From: Ophiura sarsii
Taxonomy: Eukaryota; Echinodermata; Ophiuroidea; Amphilepidida; Ophiuridae
DNA length: 64,000 nucleotides
Reading direction: 5' to 3'
NCBI GenBank assembly: GCA_035610835.1
Contig: CM069454.1
Span: 68,334,291 to 68,398,290 of the forward strand
The notes beneath the pieces were generated by a model. That model saw only the letters and a program-made list of their open reading frames with translations, did no database searches and was not told where the DNA came from. Positions 43,901 through 45,293 of the stretch are shown here, piece by piece (positions within the stretch are counted from its first letter, which is position 1; every line of letters starts with the position of its first letter). Both the position numbers and the translations under genes were made by a program.

Positions 43901-44893
43901 TTCTGTGAAATTGGACTAGAAGTTTTCACTGCGATTTACGAAGGAAGGCAATGTTTATGGTGTCGAATTTCGCATGATATTATTGGACTGGTCCACACTG
44001 GTGCGTATGAGGTTGTGTTCGCTTTTCGGACGCCATTTTGAATTGGCGAACTCTACCAGGCACCTCTAGGTTACCGTAAATTAGTAGTGCTGTACGTATG
44101 GTAGAGTTCACATTGCGCGTACTCACGCCCATGTGCCCTTATATGGGAGGCTCTTGTTTTGCTATTCGAATTTCCCCTCCCATGAGTAAACAAACCTCCA
44201 CATTTTAAAAATGTTGAATATGCATTAGCCCGGGGGTGCCGTTCATTGTCCATCTCGAGGTTCACTGAATAAAATGATATTAGAACAATTCAAATGATTT
44301 TATAGGATCATGAAGTAGCGTAATGTTTTGTTGTTGGCTTGGCAATGACCCCCGGGACAATGACATGAAACATGATCACATTAAAATAAAACTACAAGTA
44401 ATAATAAAAACCCGGATAAAAACACCCCGGGGGGGGGGGGGGGTACTTTTGCCAAAATCGTACGTGGCCTAGTGCCTACACCGGACATGCGGACAGATTT
44501 CTTAAGGGTCGGATAAATTATTAGATTACGTATCAAACCATGCCGTCGGAATAATGTATTTAATTTACTGCTTTCTTATTAAAGCAACGCATCAATGCGC
44601 CTATGCGCTACTTTTTTCAACACACCTAGGTGGCGTGGCAGTGACGTAACGTGTTCTGTAGAGTTCGCCTGGGCATTATTTTGGCGAACACAACCCTTTT
44701 GGCCACACTGGTCGCAAAAACAAAATGTCTAGCCTAAAAATTAAAAAACAATTAATTTATTTTAATATAAATTATAATAATATTAATAATTATAATAAAT
44801 AATACCGCGAAAACAAACAATTCATCAACTATCAATTCCTACCAGATCTTCACTGCTACATGATACAACATGCTGCACTTTAATTTCAGGCAT
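6234..44893 (-). CDS. XRCC1: XRCC1 DNA repair scaffold, gene span, 14 coding exons
   Basis: XRCC1 is a nuclear scaffold without enzymatic activity. It recruits Pol beta (N-terminal domain), PARP1/poly-ADP-ribose (BRCT1), PNKP/aprataxin/APLF (CK2-phosphorylated linker) and LIG3 (BRCT2) to single-strand breaks. Fourteen exons on the minus strand, all GT-AG, join into 568 in-phase codons. Vertebrate XRCC1 is about 630 residues, and the missing part is about 40 C-terminal residues. Diagnostic matches include MPEI at the start, VTSSFMSP, NRVRMFG, WDRVKIVCSQP, LSF(I/V)(K/R)FHSPP, SGFQNPFR, CAFANTPKY, GDTEDELRR and ELPDFF. Residues 67, 86 and 109 (Phe, Val, Arg), at the Pol beta interface in the human protein, have the same numbers here. 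Intron 1 (about 17 kb) and intron 13 (about 6 kb) are inflated by transposons and a minisatellite. The stop codon and 3' UTR were not found. Confidence 0.97.
6310..6660. other. XRCC1 intron 13, 3' part
   Basis: Intronic sequence with a poly-C run near 6610-6640 and C-rich pyrimidine stretches. I see no exon other than the decayed one listed next. Confidence 0.5.
6661..6782 (-). pseudogene. decayed copy of XRCC1 exon 13 (copy 4)
   Basis: Plus-strand landmarks GCCAAATGCAAGTTTGACC, TGTCTCTCTTCTTACTTT and CCACCAAAGATCC align in order with the 3' half of exon 13 (12422-12520) and with the copies at 11677 and 12266. The minus-strand frame is broken by stops. It is followed by CCCCATCCTAGTATGCCAC, the first minisatellite-like unit, which links exon duplication and repeat expansion. 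Confidence 0.6.
6783..7263. other. XRCC1 intron 13, unique sequence
   Basis: AT-rich intronic sequence between the decayed exon copy and the minisatellite. No element termini or exons are evident. Confidence 0.4.
7264..11676. repeat. 4.4 kb minisatellite in XRCC1 intron 13
   Basis: More than 100 units of about 35-38 bp with core CATCCTAGTATGCCACCCC then ACCACCCACATGATCCC. Variants are CCGCATGATC, CCGTATTGATC, TATGTCACC, TATGTTACC and CACATGGCCACC. Higher-order copies are visible: a block starting at 9321 recurs at 9791 (period 470), and blocks marked by TATGTTACCCC recur at 10079, 10418, 10586 and 10864. Long open frames on both strands arise because most units lack stops; they are not genes. 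Confidence 0.97.
11677..11795 (-). pseudogene. decayed copy of XRCC1 exon 13 (copy 3)
   Basis: On the minus strand it encodes a recognisable remnant of the start of BRCT2: EKRFIYGG aligns with EKNFLIYGG of the real exon. A donor-like GTAAGATGATC stands where exon 13 has GTAAGTTGATC. Frame and sequence have decayed. It lies at the left-reading edge of the minisatellite. Confidence 0.75.
11796..12255. repeat. C-rich minisatellite, ~35 bp units
   Basis: About twelve units of CCTCCTCCACACCCACCC followed by CCTGCATCCCTCAAACC. Units vary in length, with a C-homopolymer near 12190. It lies between two decayed copies of exon 13. Open frames across it are repeat artefacts. Confidence 0.95.
12266..12368 (-). 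pseudogene. decayed copy of XRCC1 exon 13 (copy 2)
   Basis: The plus strand reads CTTACCTGCCAAATG then AAATGATAAAACATTTG and CACCAAAGAAGTTTTTC. This runs parallel to CTTACCCTCCAAATG, CAATGATAAACCGTTTG and CACCGTAGATGAGGAAGTTC of the intact exon 150 bp away. The donor motif is retained (GTAAGATTATC). It is probably not translated, being internally deleted and frame-disrupted. Confidence 0.75.
12422..12628 (-). CDS. XRCC1: XRCC1 exon 13 (CK2 motif and start of BRCT2)
   Basis: Encodes residues 474-542. It opens with an acidic linker carrying EYDDSTDEETSD (residues 484-495), whose S-T-x-x-x-T spacing equals human S518/T519/T523, the CK2 sites read by the FHA domains of PNKP and aprataxin. BRCT2 starts at IPELPDFFNEKNFLIYGG, matching human VPELPDFFQGKHFFLYG. 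The donor is GG/GTAAGT and the acceptor TTTCTCGCAG. Three degenerate partial copies lie downstream in intron 13. Confidence 0.96.
13200..13620. mobile_element. imperfect inverted-repeat element in intron 12
   Basis: GTCTGCTTAGGTATAGACTT (left arm, near 13296) recurs inverted near 13530 within TCTATACCTAAGCAGACGAC. GATGGCGCTG in the left arm pairs with CAGCGCCAT in the right, and AACTTTTGTGTC with the right-arm ACGCAAAAGTT. It is a MITE-like foldback without coding capacity. Exact termini were not determined. Confidence 0.55.
13715..13875 (-). CDS. XRCC1: XRCC1 exon 12 (phospho-linker, extra FHA-docking-like motif)
   Basis: Encodes residues 421-473 and two bases of codon 474. DDYGSSTDEDSN (residues 432-443) resembles the human CK2/FHA-docking segment (PYAGSTDENT). 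SGGDTEDELRR at the end matches human SGDTEDELRR. In the human protein the STDE motif occurs once, after GDTEDELRR. Here one copy precedes it and another follows in exon 13. The donor is AGAAG/GTATTT and the acceptor TTTGTAG. Confidence 0.95.
13997..14163. repeat. 55-bp tandem repeat, three copies
   Basis: CAAACAGTGACTCTACAAAG starts units at 13997, 14052 and 14107. Each continues with AGCTCTGATGG and CCAATCAATTGGTT. It is intronic (intron 11). Confidence 0.9.
14308..14925. mobile_element. MITE, ~33 bp TIRs, TAA target duplication
   Basis: The termini AGGTCTCCCCATACTCCACC and inverted AGGCCTCCCCATACTCCACC continue into CAACGCTGCAACGCT on both sides. TAA flanks both ends (14305-14307 and 14926-14928), which fits PIF/Harbinger-type 3-bp TWA insertion. 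The interior is rich in subterminal CAACGCT/AGCGTT repeats. No transposase is present. Confidence 0.85.
14995..15142 (-). CDS. XRCC1: XRCC1 exon 11 (acidic linker)
   Basis: Encodes codons 371-420 (the first split with exon 10). It holds an acidic tract SSSEEESESEEEEEEW followed by a Lys/Ser/Pro-rich stretch. Human XRCC1 has GSSSEEDEA at the equivalent place after BRCT1. The acceptor is ATCCATAG and the donor AAG/GTAGCC. Low complexity is expected, since this linker is disordered and heavily phosphorylated in vertebrates. Confidence 0.9.
15510..15760. repeat. dispersed repeat copy (family also at 36200-36400)
   Basis: It shares GTGTACTACTCAATGGG, CTCAAACTTTGGAA and CATGTAGAATAGAAAACATC in the same order with the interior of the TTAA-flanked MITE at 36053-36407. 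A part (GTTTTCTATTCTACATGAA) recurs inverted at 52940-52965. So this is a diverged copy of that element family, whose outer termini I cannot define here. Confidence 0.65.
15780..16040. mobile_element. Tc1-like terminal sequence fragment
   Basis: CAGTTAAGCCCACAATTATT followed by CATACCCC, directly after TA, looks like a Tc1-type terminal repeat. AAAATTATTCATACCCCATG recurs at about 15980. No matching inverted end or transposase frame was found, so this is probably an end fragment or solo remnant in intron 10. Confidence 0.5.
16240..17870. repeat. intron 10 repeats: TTCAAGGAC-type motif, hairpin and poly-C tracts
   Basis: Repeated TTTCAAGGACTTT-type motifs occur at 16258-16290 and 17735-17850. 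A strong hairpin (GGAAAAAGCGGCTCCTGGTC, 16354-16376, against 16387-16408) lies between. Poly-C runs occupy about 16706-16735 and 16919-16953, and C-rich pyrimidine sequence about 16840-17260. I see no exon in this 3.2 kb intron (15143-18390). Confidence 0.6.
18339..18374. repeat. poly-G/poly-C tract beside exon 10 donor
   Basis: A near-uninterrupted G run on the plus strand (C run on the transcript) begins 17 bp inside intron 10, just after the exon 10 splice donor (GTTAGT). Its length probably varies between alleles. It could affect RNA structure or assembly accuracy. Confidence 0.85.
18391..18504 (-). CDS. XRCC1: XRCC1 exon 10 (end of BRCT1)
   Basis: Encodes residues 333-370 and part of 371. 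ICAFANTPKYNQV and KIVKKQWILDCHRKK match human ICAFANTPKYSQV and RIVRKEWVLDCHRMR. The Lys in TPKY corresponds to human K369, implicated in poly-ADP-ribose binding. The Trp in QWILDC is the conserved BRCT tryptophan. The acceptor is CTTTGTAG and the donor AAAAG/GTTAGT. The acceptor and first 20-odd bases are duplicated 83 bp upstream. Confidence 0.97.
18488..18735. repeat. tandem duplication copying exon 10 acceptor
   Basis: TGTTGGCAAATGCACAGCTA occurs at 18488 (exon 10 and its acceptor) and again at 18571 (shift 83). A third partial copy starts around 18664 (ACAGAGACAATACATCAACA). The second copy reproduces a 3' splice site and the first bases of exon 10. Its use would shift the frame, so it is probably a decoy. 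Confidence 0.85.
18996..19276. mobile_element. weak inverted-repeat element in intron 9
   Basis: GACGCCCTCTGTTGATTT on the left is matched inverted by AATCAACAGAGGGTGTCCC on the right. Between them lies about 230 bp of AT-rich non-coding DNA. It may be a decayed MITE. The same AGAGGGTGT motif also occurs in the 18.5-18.7 kb repeat. Confidence 0.4.
19360..19590 (-). mobile_element. SINE-like repeat, copy A
   Basis: It shares a long colinear stretch with copy B at 20110-20345: AAAATGGGGTATG, AAAATAACTTTTCTGA, CCTATATGTACCTTTGCGTG and TGCGGTACTTCTGTTGG. The tRNA-like head is degenerate in this copy. Located in intron 9. Confidence 0.6.
19742..19913 (-). CDS. XRCC1: XRCC1 exon 9 (start of BRCT1)
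   Basis: Encodes residues 276-332 and part of 333. GVTFVMSGFQNPFRAELRDK and AVEMGAKYKPDW match human GVVVVLSGFQNPFRSELRDK and ALELGAKYRPDW. BRCT1 mediates PARP1/poly-ADP-ribose recruitment, and the Ser-Gly and Arg residues of that pocket are kept. The acceptor is GTAACAG and the donor GTAAGTGTG. The 5' phase (1) matches exon 8 and the 3' phase (2) matches exon 10. Confidence 0.98.
20110..20345 (-). mobile_element. tRNA-derived SINE, copy B
   Basis: The minus strand contains a B-box-like GGGTTCGATCCCGGGC, with TGGACACCGGCCATGG upstream in the place of the anticodon arm. The rest matches copy A. The element ends only about 10 bp from the exon 8 donor at 20356, so it forms almost the entire 5' part of intron 8. 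Confidence 0.7.
20356..20497 (-). CDS. XRCC1: XRCC1 exon 8 (NLS region)
   Basis: Encodes residues 229-275 and part of 276. The segment is basic, with KRRLSDD near the start and PPVKKRR at the end, corresponding to the human linker with its KRKLD and KRPKLP nuclear localisation region. Acceptor ATATAG, donor AGAT/GTAAGC. Sequence is weakly conserved, as in other species, but phase and position (between NTD and BRCT1) fit. Confidence 0.88.
20712..20770 (-). CDS. alternative copy C of XRCC1 exon 7
   Basis: Third unit of an 87-bp tandem repeat. It keeps an acceptor (CTAACAG), 59 nt and the donor CAG/GTCAGT. In phase 1 it encodes RAASNLATASIEASKTSKQ, nearly identical to exon 7. Since 59 and 71 nt both leave remainder 2, it could replace exon 7 without changing the frame but could not be joined to it. 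Use in mRNA is unknown. Confidence 0.5.
20799..20857 (-). CDS. alternative copy B of XRCC1 exon 7
   Basis: Second unit of the 87-bp repeat, 59 nt with acceptor CTAACAG and donor CAG/GTCAGT. It encodes RAASNLAAASIEASKTSKQ in phase 1. Splicing exon 7 to this copy would create an in-frame TAG within a few codons, so if functional it would have to be mutually exclusive with exon 7. Confidence 0.5.
20886..20956 (-). CDS. XRCC1: XRCC1 exon 7 (Ala/Ser-rich linker)
   Basis: Encodes residues 205-228, Ala/Ser-rich like the human segment YAAATLQASSAASSA. The acceptor ATACAG gives phase 1, matching exon 6; the donor is CAG/GTCAGT. It is chosen as the reference copy because its acceptor region is unique and it completes a Gly codon from exon 6. 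Two nearly identical units follow at 87-bp spacing. Confidence 0.85.
21440..22130. mobile_element. probable long inverted-repeat element in intron 6
   Basis: CTGTAGCAATCACTTGTTTT with AGTGCTC on the left (about 21571) pairs with GAGCACTGAAACAAGTGATT with GCTACAG on the right (about 22032). Weaker matches extend outwards. A short internal direct repeat (ACATAAACAACTACAAGTCT) lies near 21895-21935. No coding sequence is recognised. Confidence 0.55.
22135..22865. mobile_element. possible decayed inverted-repeat element in intron 6
   Basis: GACAAGTTGCTTTTATGTTA followed by GCTAATTTTAAA (left) pairs with AATTAGCTAACATAAAATCC and AACTTGTCATGTTA (right). The interior is unassigned. Termini and target duplication are not defined. 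Confidence 0.35.
22899..23019 (-). CDS. XRCC1: XRCC1 exon 6 (linker start, RIR-like region)
   Basis: Encodes residues 165-204 and one base of codon 205. SKLGHFKLKD matches human TKLGQFRVKE. TPGSYFKNRAEK aligns with human RPGALFFSRINK, which in vertebrates contains the REV1-interacting FF motif. Here the pair is Tyr-Phe rather than Phe-Phe. The acceptor is TTATCAG and the donor ACAG/GTAGAC. Confidence 0.93.
23190..23500. repeat. 44-bp minisatellite in intron 5
   Basis: About seven units with core GGACTGACCGGAGTGTGCC then GCATGTGTGGGACTGTGGCC. Consecutive TGTGGGACTG cores start at 23211, 23255 and 23299. Open frames through it are artefacts. Confidence 0.95.
24035..24112 (-). CDS. XRCC1: XRCC1 exon 5 (end of N-terminal domain)
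   Basis: Encodes residues 139-164. HNTYGLSFIKFHSPPVP matches human DSPFGLSFVRFHSPPDK, the last beta-strand of the Pol beta-binding domain. The acceptor is TTTACAG and the donor GAG/GTGAGT. Exact 26 codons, phase 0 on both sides. Confidence 0.96.
24284..24398. repeat. 57-bp tandem duplication in intron 4
   Basis: Two identical units beginning AGGTAAACACACTAATAAGT, at 24284 and 24341. The perfect identity indicates a recent duplication. Confidence 0.9.
24484..24746. mobile_element. MITE in intron 4, ~20 bp TIRs
   Basis: The left end TGTACCGTAACTTCTGTGCT and the right end, inverted, TGTACCATAATTTCTGTGCT correspond over about 25 bp. The 263-bp element is non-coding. No clear target duplication was seen. 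Confidence 0.8.
25000..25158 (-). CDS. XRCC1: XRCC1 exon 4 (N-terminal domain)
   Basis: Encodes residues 86-138. VILVTSSFMSPVES, NLNRVRMFGAEKL and KKWDRVKIVCSQP match human VLLVTSSFMSPSES, NPNRVRMFGPDKL and KRWDRVKIVCSQP. V86 and R109, at the human Pol beta interface, are at the same residue numbers. Acceptor CATGTAG, donor AAG/GTATAC, 53 codons in phase 0. Confidence 0.99.
25159..25600. other. XRCC1 intron 3, unique part
   Basis: AT-rich intronic DNA with repeated TTTTTGACAAAAA-like runs. I see no exon or element end. Confidence 0.4.
25607..25980. repeat. 42-bp minisatellite, nine units, in intron 3
   Basis: Units read TGGATGGTTGTTTGGCTGGA then TGGTTATGGGGAGCGTGT, ending TTGGC or AGGC. High identity and a period divisible by three keep several frames open; these are not genes. 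The array runs directly into the head of a tRNA-derived SINE, so its last unit fused with or arose from the SINE edge. Confidence 0.95.
25978..26370 (+). mobile_element. tRNA-derived SINE with L2-like tail
   Basis: The head has an A-box-like TTGGCGCAGCGGTTAG and a B-box-like GGGTCAATTCT. A body with GCAGGTTTTCTCCGGGTACT follows. It ends in AAGGCGCTATATAAATACTG and a (ATT)n run, the kind of tail used by L2/CR1-like LINEs for SINE mobilisation. Inserted in XRCC1 intron 3 opposite to the gene. Confidence 0.85.
26634..26744 (-). CDS. XRCC1: XRCC1 exon 3 (N-terminal domain)
   Basis: Encodes residues 49-85. IHSIDVGNEGSAFVEILVG matches human IHSVDIGNDGSAFVEVLVG, including F67, a Pol beta-contact residue in the human protein. 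The acceptor is ATATAG and the donor CAG/GTATGT. 37 codons, phase 0. Confidence 0.98.
26870..26956 (-). other. tRNA-like sequence, probably SINE head or tRNA pseudogene
   Basis: The minus strand carries a clean A box (TGGCCGAGTGGTTAAGATG), an anticodon-like stem (CCTG ... CAGG around CTAGTGT) and a perfect T arm (CCGGGGTTCAAGTCCCCGCC). The putative acceptor arms do not pair (AGCCTGG against CCGGTGA, about four mismatches). I therefore favour a tRNA-derived retroposon or pseudogene over a functional tRNA. It lies in XRCC1 intron 2. Confidence 0.65.
26957..27598. other. XRCC1 intron 2, no recognisable feature
   Basis: Intronic sequence with repeated ACCCCTTTTT and TCAAGGA motifs at 27160-27300. 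I found no element termini and no exon. Confidence 0.4.
27599..27691 (-). CDS. XRCC1: XRCC1 exon 2 (N-terminal domain)
   Basis: Encodes residues 18-48. THKADNLLKSETYRKW matches human THCAENLLKADTYRKW. The Cys at human position 20, partner of Cys12 in the oxidised form, is Lys here. The acceptor is AATTCCAG and the donor CAG/GTAGGT. 31 codons, phase 0; the human intron lies at the same codon boundary. Confidence 0.98.
27925..28280 (+). repeat. left arm of inverted repeat flanking the DIRS element
   Basis: In order it contains GTGTTCAGAAATACTTTGGG, a G run, GGTTGGCCAA, AACTTTTTTGACC repeats, and CAACAGTGGCGTAGCTAGG. The same order occurs on the minus strand at 35550-35372, so the two arms face each other across the DIRS insertion. 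Confidence 0.7.
28367..28412 (+). repeat. extra copy of DIRS end forming a hairpin with the left ITR
   Basis: GATCAAAACATCGAACTACG followed by AGCAGGCTTCGACAGGGGAG is an imperfect inverted copy of the adjacent left ITR (28438-28492). It lies just outside it, separated by about 25 bp. A weaker relative (AATCGAACCACGGTAAGCTT) lies at about 28618. It may be part of the element end or the remnant of a second copy. Confidence 0.7.
28438..28492 (+). repeat. DIRS left inverted terminal repeat
   Basis: 55 bp starting ACTCCCCTGTCGACCTGC and ending CTAATTTGCATC. It is an exact reverse complement of 34999-35053. Confidence 0.95.
28718..29770 (-). pseudogene. DIRS tyrosine recombinase, one internal stop
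   Basis: The enzyme would integrate circular cDNA without a target-site duplication. The N-terminal core-binding part (RRQSTLKTYSKRLAPYYEW ... VRNYKSAIMSVH) lies in the frame ending at TGA 29288-29290. Directly after the stop the same frame continues (AQRSSELHALS, containing the first catalytic Arg). Downstream come HSTR (AHSTRSIATSWAY), a Trp (AVSWKATSTF) and the YY carrying the nucleophile. Thus R-HxxR-W-Y is complete and a single nonsense codon interrupts it. The 5' part overlaps the RT-RH frame. Confidence 0.9.
29599..31797 (-). CDS. DIRS reverse transcriptase/RNase H, intact
   Basis: 732 codons without interruption. The RT motifs appear in order: WRPILYLKPLNRFI, SLDLKDAYLHVPI, LPFGLSTAPRVFT and the catalytic QYLDDWLVYA at about residue 260. 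RNase H follows with ITTDASLSGWGGHW, a Glu in NLLELWAVEK, QTDNSTVVAYLNREGG and ADDLSR. The YLDDWL form of the active site is typical of DIRS-like RTs. The C-terminal part (about 560-732) continues into the region overlapping the recombinase frame. The first Met may not be the true start, since gag and RT are probably translated through overlap with 31712-32191. Confidence 0.93.
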   Translation of the reverse strand: MVAGGSLLVQQRLRAVNARRPLVRRHLPEGAAPAIHSSGELLAPLQTVVSPVDSYPPVGGRLLQFSAEWITISPSNWLLEMVEWGYKIEFTLTPPPHSRRRQTFLPADRVLRSLLLNEVASLVDKRAIVPVFPPFHGGLWSTFFLAPKKTGDWRPILYLKPLNRFIKPQRFRMETLASVLRCPIKGCWAASLDLKDAYLHVPIAPKDQKWLRFQVQDQAYMFTCLPFGLSTAPRVFTRVVREVGAYLRRRGVNICQYLDDWLVYAKSREETAHHIQLVIQVITRLGFVVNYKKSNLVPTQSPIYLGARLDLSKGQVMPSLARVHNMAACARILAEVSVAPAVAWLKVLGLMASMVDLIALCRFHMRIIQIHLLTHYKPSVHSVSRMVPISDLIKEELHWWYQPANLTTGMVFPSPPTSRVITTDASLSGWGGHWLDNRAFGRWSSIEAQVHINLLELWAVEKTLLWFESDLQEHNVLVQTDNSTVVAYLNREGGTRSPTLCCHTMRLITWCRDHQITLRAIHIAGVTNILADDLSRGRTSDPTEILLAPQIAQTIFVRFCHPAIDLFASYQNKQLPVYCSRTRNPRAYAADALSVDWTGLTAYAFPPISLLPKVGEKVARDDCYVLLIAPFWPKHVWFRPMVDLLVGRPMLLPPLQDLLRQVVYGEFLPNEHLRLTVWPLSGNDARRKAFLEGLQAWSPRVDANPRSRLILSVWLPTMSGVMREVSLPLEQM
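31712..34190 (-). pseudogene. DIRS gag-like region, frameshifted
   Basis: Minus-strand reading begins with a Cys/His cluster near 34175 (CTECP, then H and C residues in DLHVLCLAHRSC and CASFCKGL), a zinc-finger-like start expected of DIRS gag. A Ser/Gly/Pro-rich linker follows, then a Tyr/Pro/Gln-rich stretch (33000-33200). The final block at 32191-31712 is basic, with KSQKRRKKSKKSGKRRSS and GKRRRGGRGK. Reading requires several frame changes, around 33450, 33270, 32800 and 32230, so the region is broken or badly diverged. A poly-C run at 33221-33238 may have caused one shift. Confidence 0.75.
34191..34998 (-). other. DIRS 5' untranslated region
   Basis: About 800 bp between the gag-like start and the right ITR without a long frame. 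It is expected to hold the element's promoter. Compared with the coding part it is AT-rich. Confidence 0.5.
34999..35053 (-). repeat. DIRS right inverted terminal repeat
   Basis: 55 bp, the exact reverse complement of 28438-28492. It is the upstream (5') end of the element on the minus strand. Confidence 0.95.
35372..35550 (-). repeat. right arm of inverted repeat flanking the DIRS element
   Basis: Read on the minus strand: GTATTCAGAAATACTTTTTG, a G-rich run, GGTTGGCCAA, AAAAAAGTTTGACC and CAACAGTGGCGTCGCCAGAG. This parallels 27925-28280. The arm is interrupted by homopolymer C/G tracts. Confidence 0.7.
35551..36048. other. XRCC1 intron 1 segment with a possible cryptic exon
   Basis: Mostly unassigned intronic DNA. 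A minus-strand 51-nt open stretch at 35768-35818 is flanked by an acceptor-like TTTAG and a donor AAG/GTGCGT. It is discussed among the findings. Confidence 0.35.
36053..36407. mobile_element. TTAA-flanked MITE 1
   Basis: The left end AGGTAGATGACCCGATCACA pairs with the right TGTGATCGGGTCATCTACCT as a 20-bp perfect TIR. TTAA flanks both sides (36049-36052, 36408-36411), as for piggyBac- or Kolobok-type insertion. Interior sequence recurs at 15510-15760 and in part at 52920-53200. Confidence 0.9.
36439..36823. mobile_element. TTAA-flanked MITE 2, long-armed palindrome
   Basis: TTAA flanks (36435-36438, 36824-36827). The ends AGGTATATTATGTGATC and inverted AGGCATACTATGTGATC continue as arms of about 180 bp meeting around CGGAATCCCGACAG at 36620. 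It lies only 31 bp from MITE 1. Confidence 0.9.
37101..37789 (+). pseudogene. LINE endonuclease, N-terminal part
   Basis: The frame starts after a stop near 37095. It contains TAWNCPNCSVIN, resembling the last W-x-C-x-x-C ligands of a PHD finger. Next is a Ser/Lys-rich linker, then the endonuclease start: VSIVNCRSVKGK, DILIGTESWL (Glu of the active site) and GGGVFIAV. It breaks at QTLL where the Tc1-like element is inserted, and continues as VGTFYRP at 38904. Confidence 0.88.
37790..38901. mobile_element. Tc1/mariner-like non-autonomous element in LINE
   Basis: The termini CAGGGTGACCAAAAGTCTAT and inverted CAGGGTGTCCCAAAAGTCTA give imperfect TIRs of about 55 bp, flanked by TA duplications (37788-37789, 38902-38903). 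The 1.1 kb interior has no transposase motif. Excision on paper of the element plus one TA joins CTT TTA to GTT GGT in the LINE frame, proving the insertion point. Confidence 0.92.
38904..40449 (+). pseudogene. LINE endonuclease end and reverse transcriptase
   Basis: Endonuclease motifs GGDFNVPELDW and ISDHQIV are followed after only about 50 residues by KAIGPDEIPNQALK of the RT; related elements have a far longer interval, so an in-frame deletion is likely. RT motifs: ANYRPVSL, AILDFSKAFDVIPH and SGTPQGTVLGP. A 1-nt shift near 40060 puts the catalytic LFADDCLVY in another frame, and a second shift near 40255 precedes YLGIKIQSDLRW. The frame is cut at codon TTG (40448) by the foldback element. 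Confidence 0.93.
41690..41870. repeat. ~85 bp tandem duplication inside the foldback element
   Basis: AGACTGTATGCTGTACAACT, AAACAATTTTGACCCTTCTT and ATTAATTGTGTAA appear twice in a row in the central spacer. Confidence 0.8.
42127..42485. mobile_element. hAT-like MITE nested in the foldback element
   Basis: The ends CAGGCTTTCTCAACTAG and inverted CAGGCATTCTCAACTGG are TIRs. The flanks ATGTACAG (42119-42126) and ATGTGCAG (42486-42493) are an 8-bp target duplication with one mismatch. The subterminal GATGCGCCAC motif occurs near both ends. This is the innermost layer of the nest LINE, foldback, MITE. Confidence 0.85.
43331..43806 (+). pseudogene. LINE reverse transcriptase C-terminus
   Basis: It resumes at the restored Leu codon with LYTSLVRPHLDYATAAWDPY, the typical thumb/connection segment of CR1/L2/Jockey-group RTs. 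Then come KLDWPPLQERRRRGRL and WNALPQATIDQPSTATFKN, and a natural stop at 43804-43806. After it there is only a short 3' UTR and the terminal ATCCAAG repeats. Confidence 0.93.
43990..44712. mobile_element. probable inverted-repeat element downstream of exon 1
   Basis: GGTTGTGTTCGC and GGCGAACTCTAC on the left (44010-44058) are matched inverted by GTAGAGTTCGCC and GGCGAACACAACCC on the right (44658-44697). The flanks carry CCACACTGG on both sides. A poly-G run lies at 44428-44443. Ends and target duplication are not fully clear. Confidence 0.5.
44843..44893 (-). CDS. XRCC1: XRCC1 exon 1 with start codon
   Basis: 17 codons: MPEIKVQHVVSCSSEDL, against human MPEIRLRHVVSCSSQDS, with the intron at the same place. 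Cys12 is kept. The donor is CTG/GTAGGA. The exon is 17 kb from exon 2 and was recognised only by its homology. The 5' flank (TTTAATA before ATG) shows no obvious in-frame upstream ATG. Confidence 0.95.
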
Positions 44894-44969
44894 TATTAAA
44901 CGATATAACACAGAAGCTCACAAAAGAGGTCTGTCTTTGTCAGAAGTTTGTAAGTAAGCTTACAAAATT
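44894..44969 (-). promoter_or_regulatory. XRCC1 5' UTR/proximal promoter remnant
   Basis: Only 76 bp of unique sequence separate the start codon from a MITE. There is no clear TATA box or CpG cluster, so the transcription start is either in this short stretch, within the MITE, or upstream with a spliced leader. The assignment rests on position only. Confidence 0.4.
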
Positions 44970-45293
44970 AGGGATTCCCTATACAACACGTCGCAAATCA
45001 GGCAAATCAGGTAGTCATGAGACTCGAAATGAGACTAAGTCTTTGAAGTTTACCGCCGATTGCTTAAATCAATTAAATAATCGGCTAATTAATTAATTAT
45101 TCATGAATTATGCAAATAATGCGTTATTTACTTAATTAATTAGCTAATTAGTTAGTTAATTAATCATTTTAAATTGCAGCTAGTCTTAGTTCTTTAGTGT
45201 ATAAACGGGGCCTTGCTGGGCCGCTAGATAGTCGTAGTCTCATCCCGAGTCTCATGACTACCTGATTTGCGACGTGTTGGATAGGGAATCCCT
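44970..45293. mobile_element. palindromic MITE in the XRCC1 promoter position
   Basis: The ends AGGGATTCCCTATACAACAC and inverted AGGGATTCCCTATCCAACAC continue to CGTCGCAAATCAGG and TAGTCATGAGACTCG, about 50-bp TIRs. A 9-bp direct repeat (CAAATCAGG) is inserted in the left arm. The interior is an AT-rich run of TTAATTAA-type motifs. No convincing target duplication. Confidence 0.88.
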
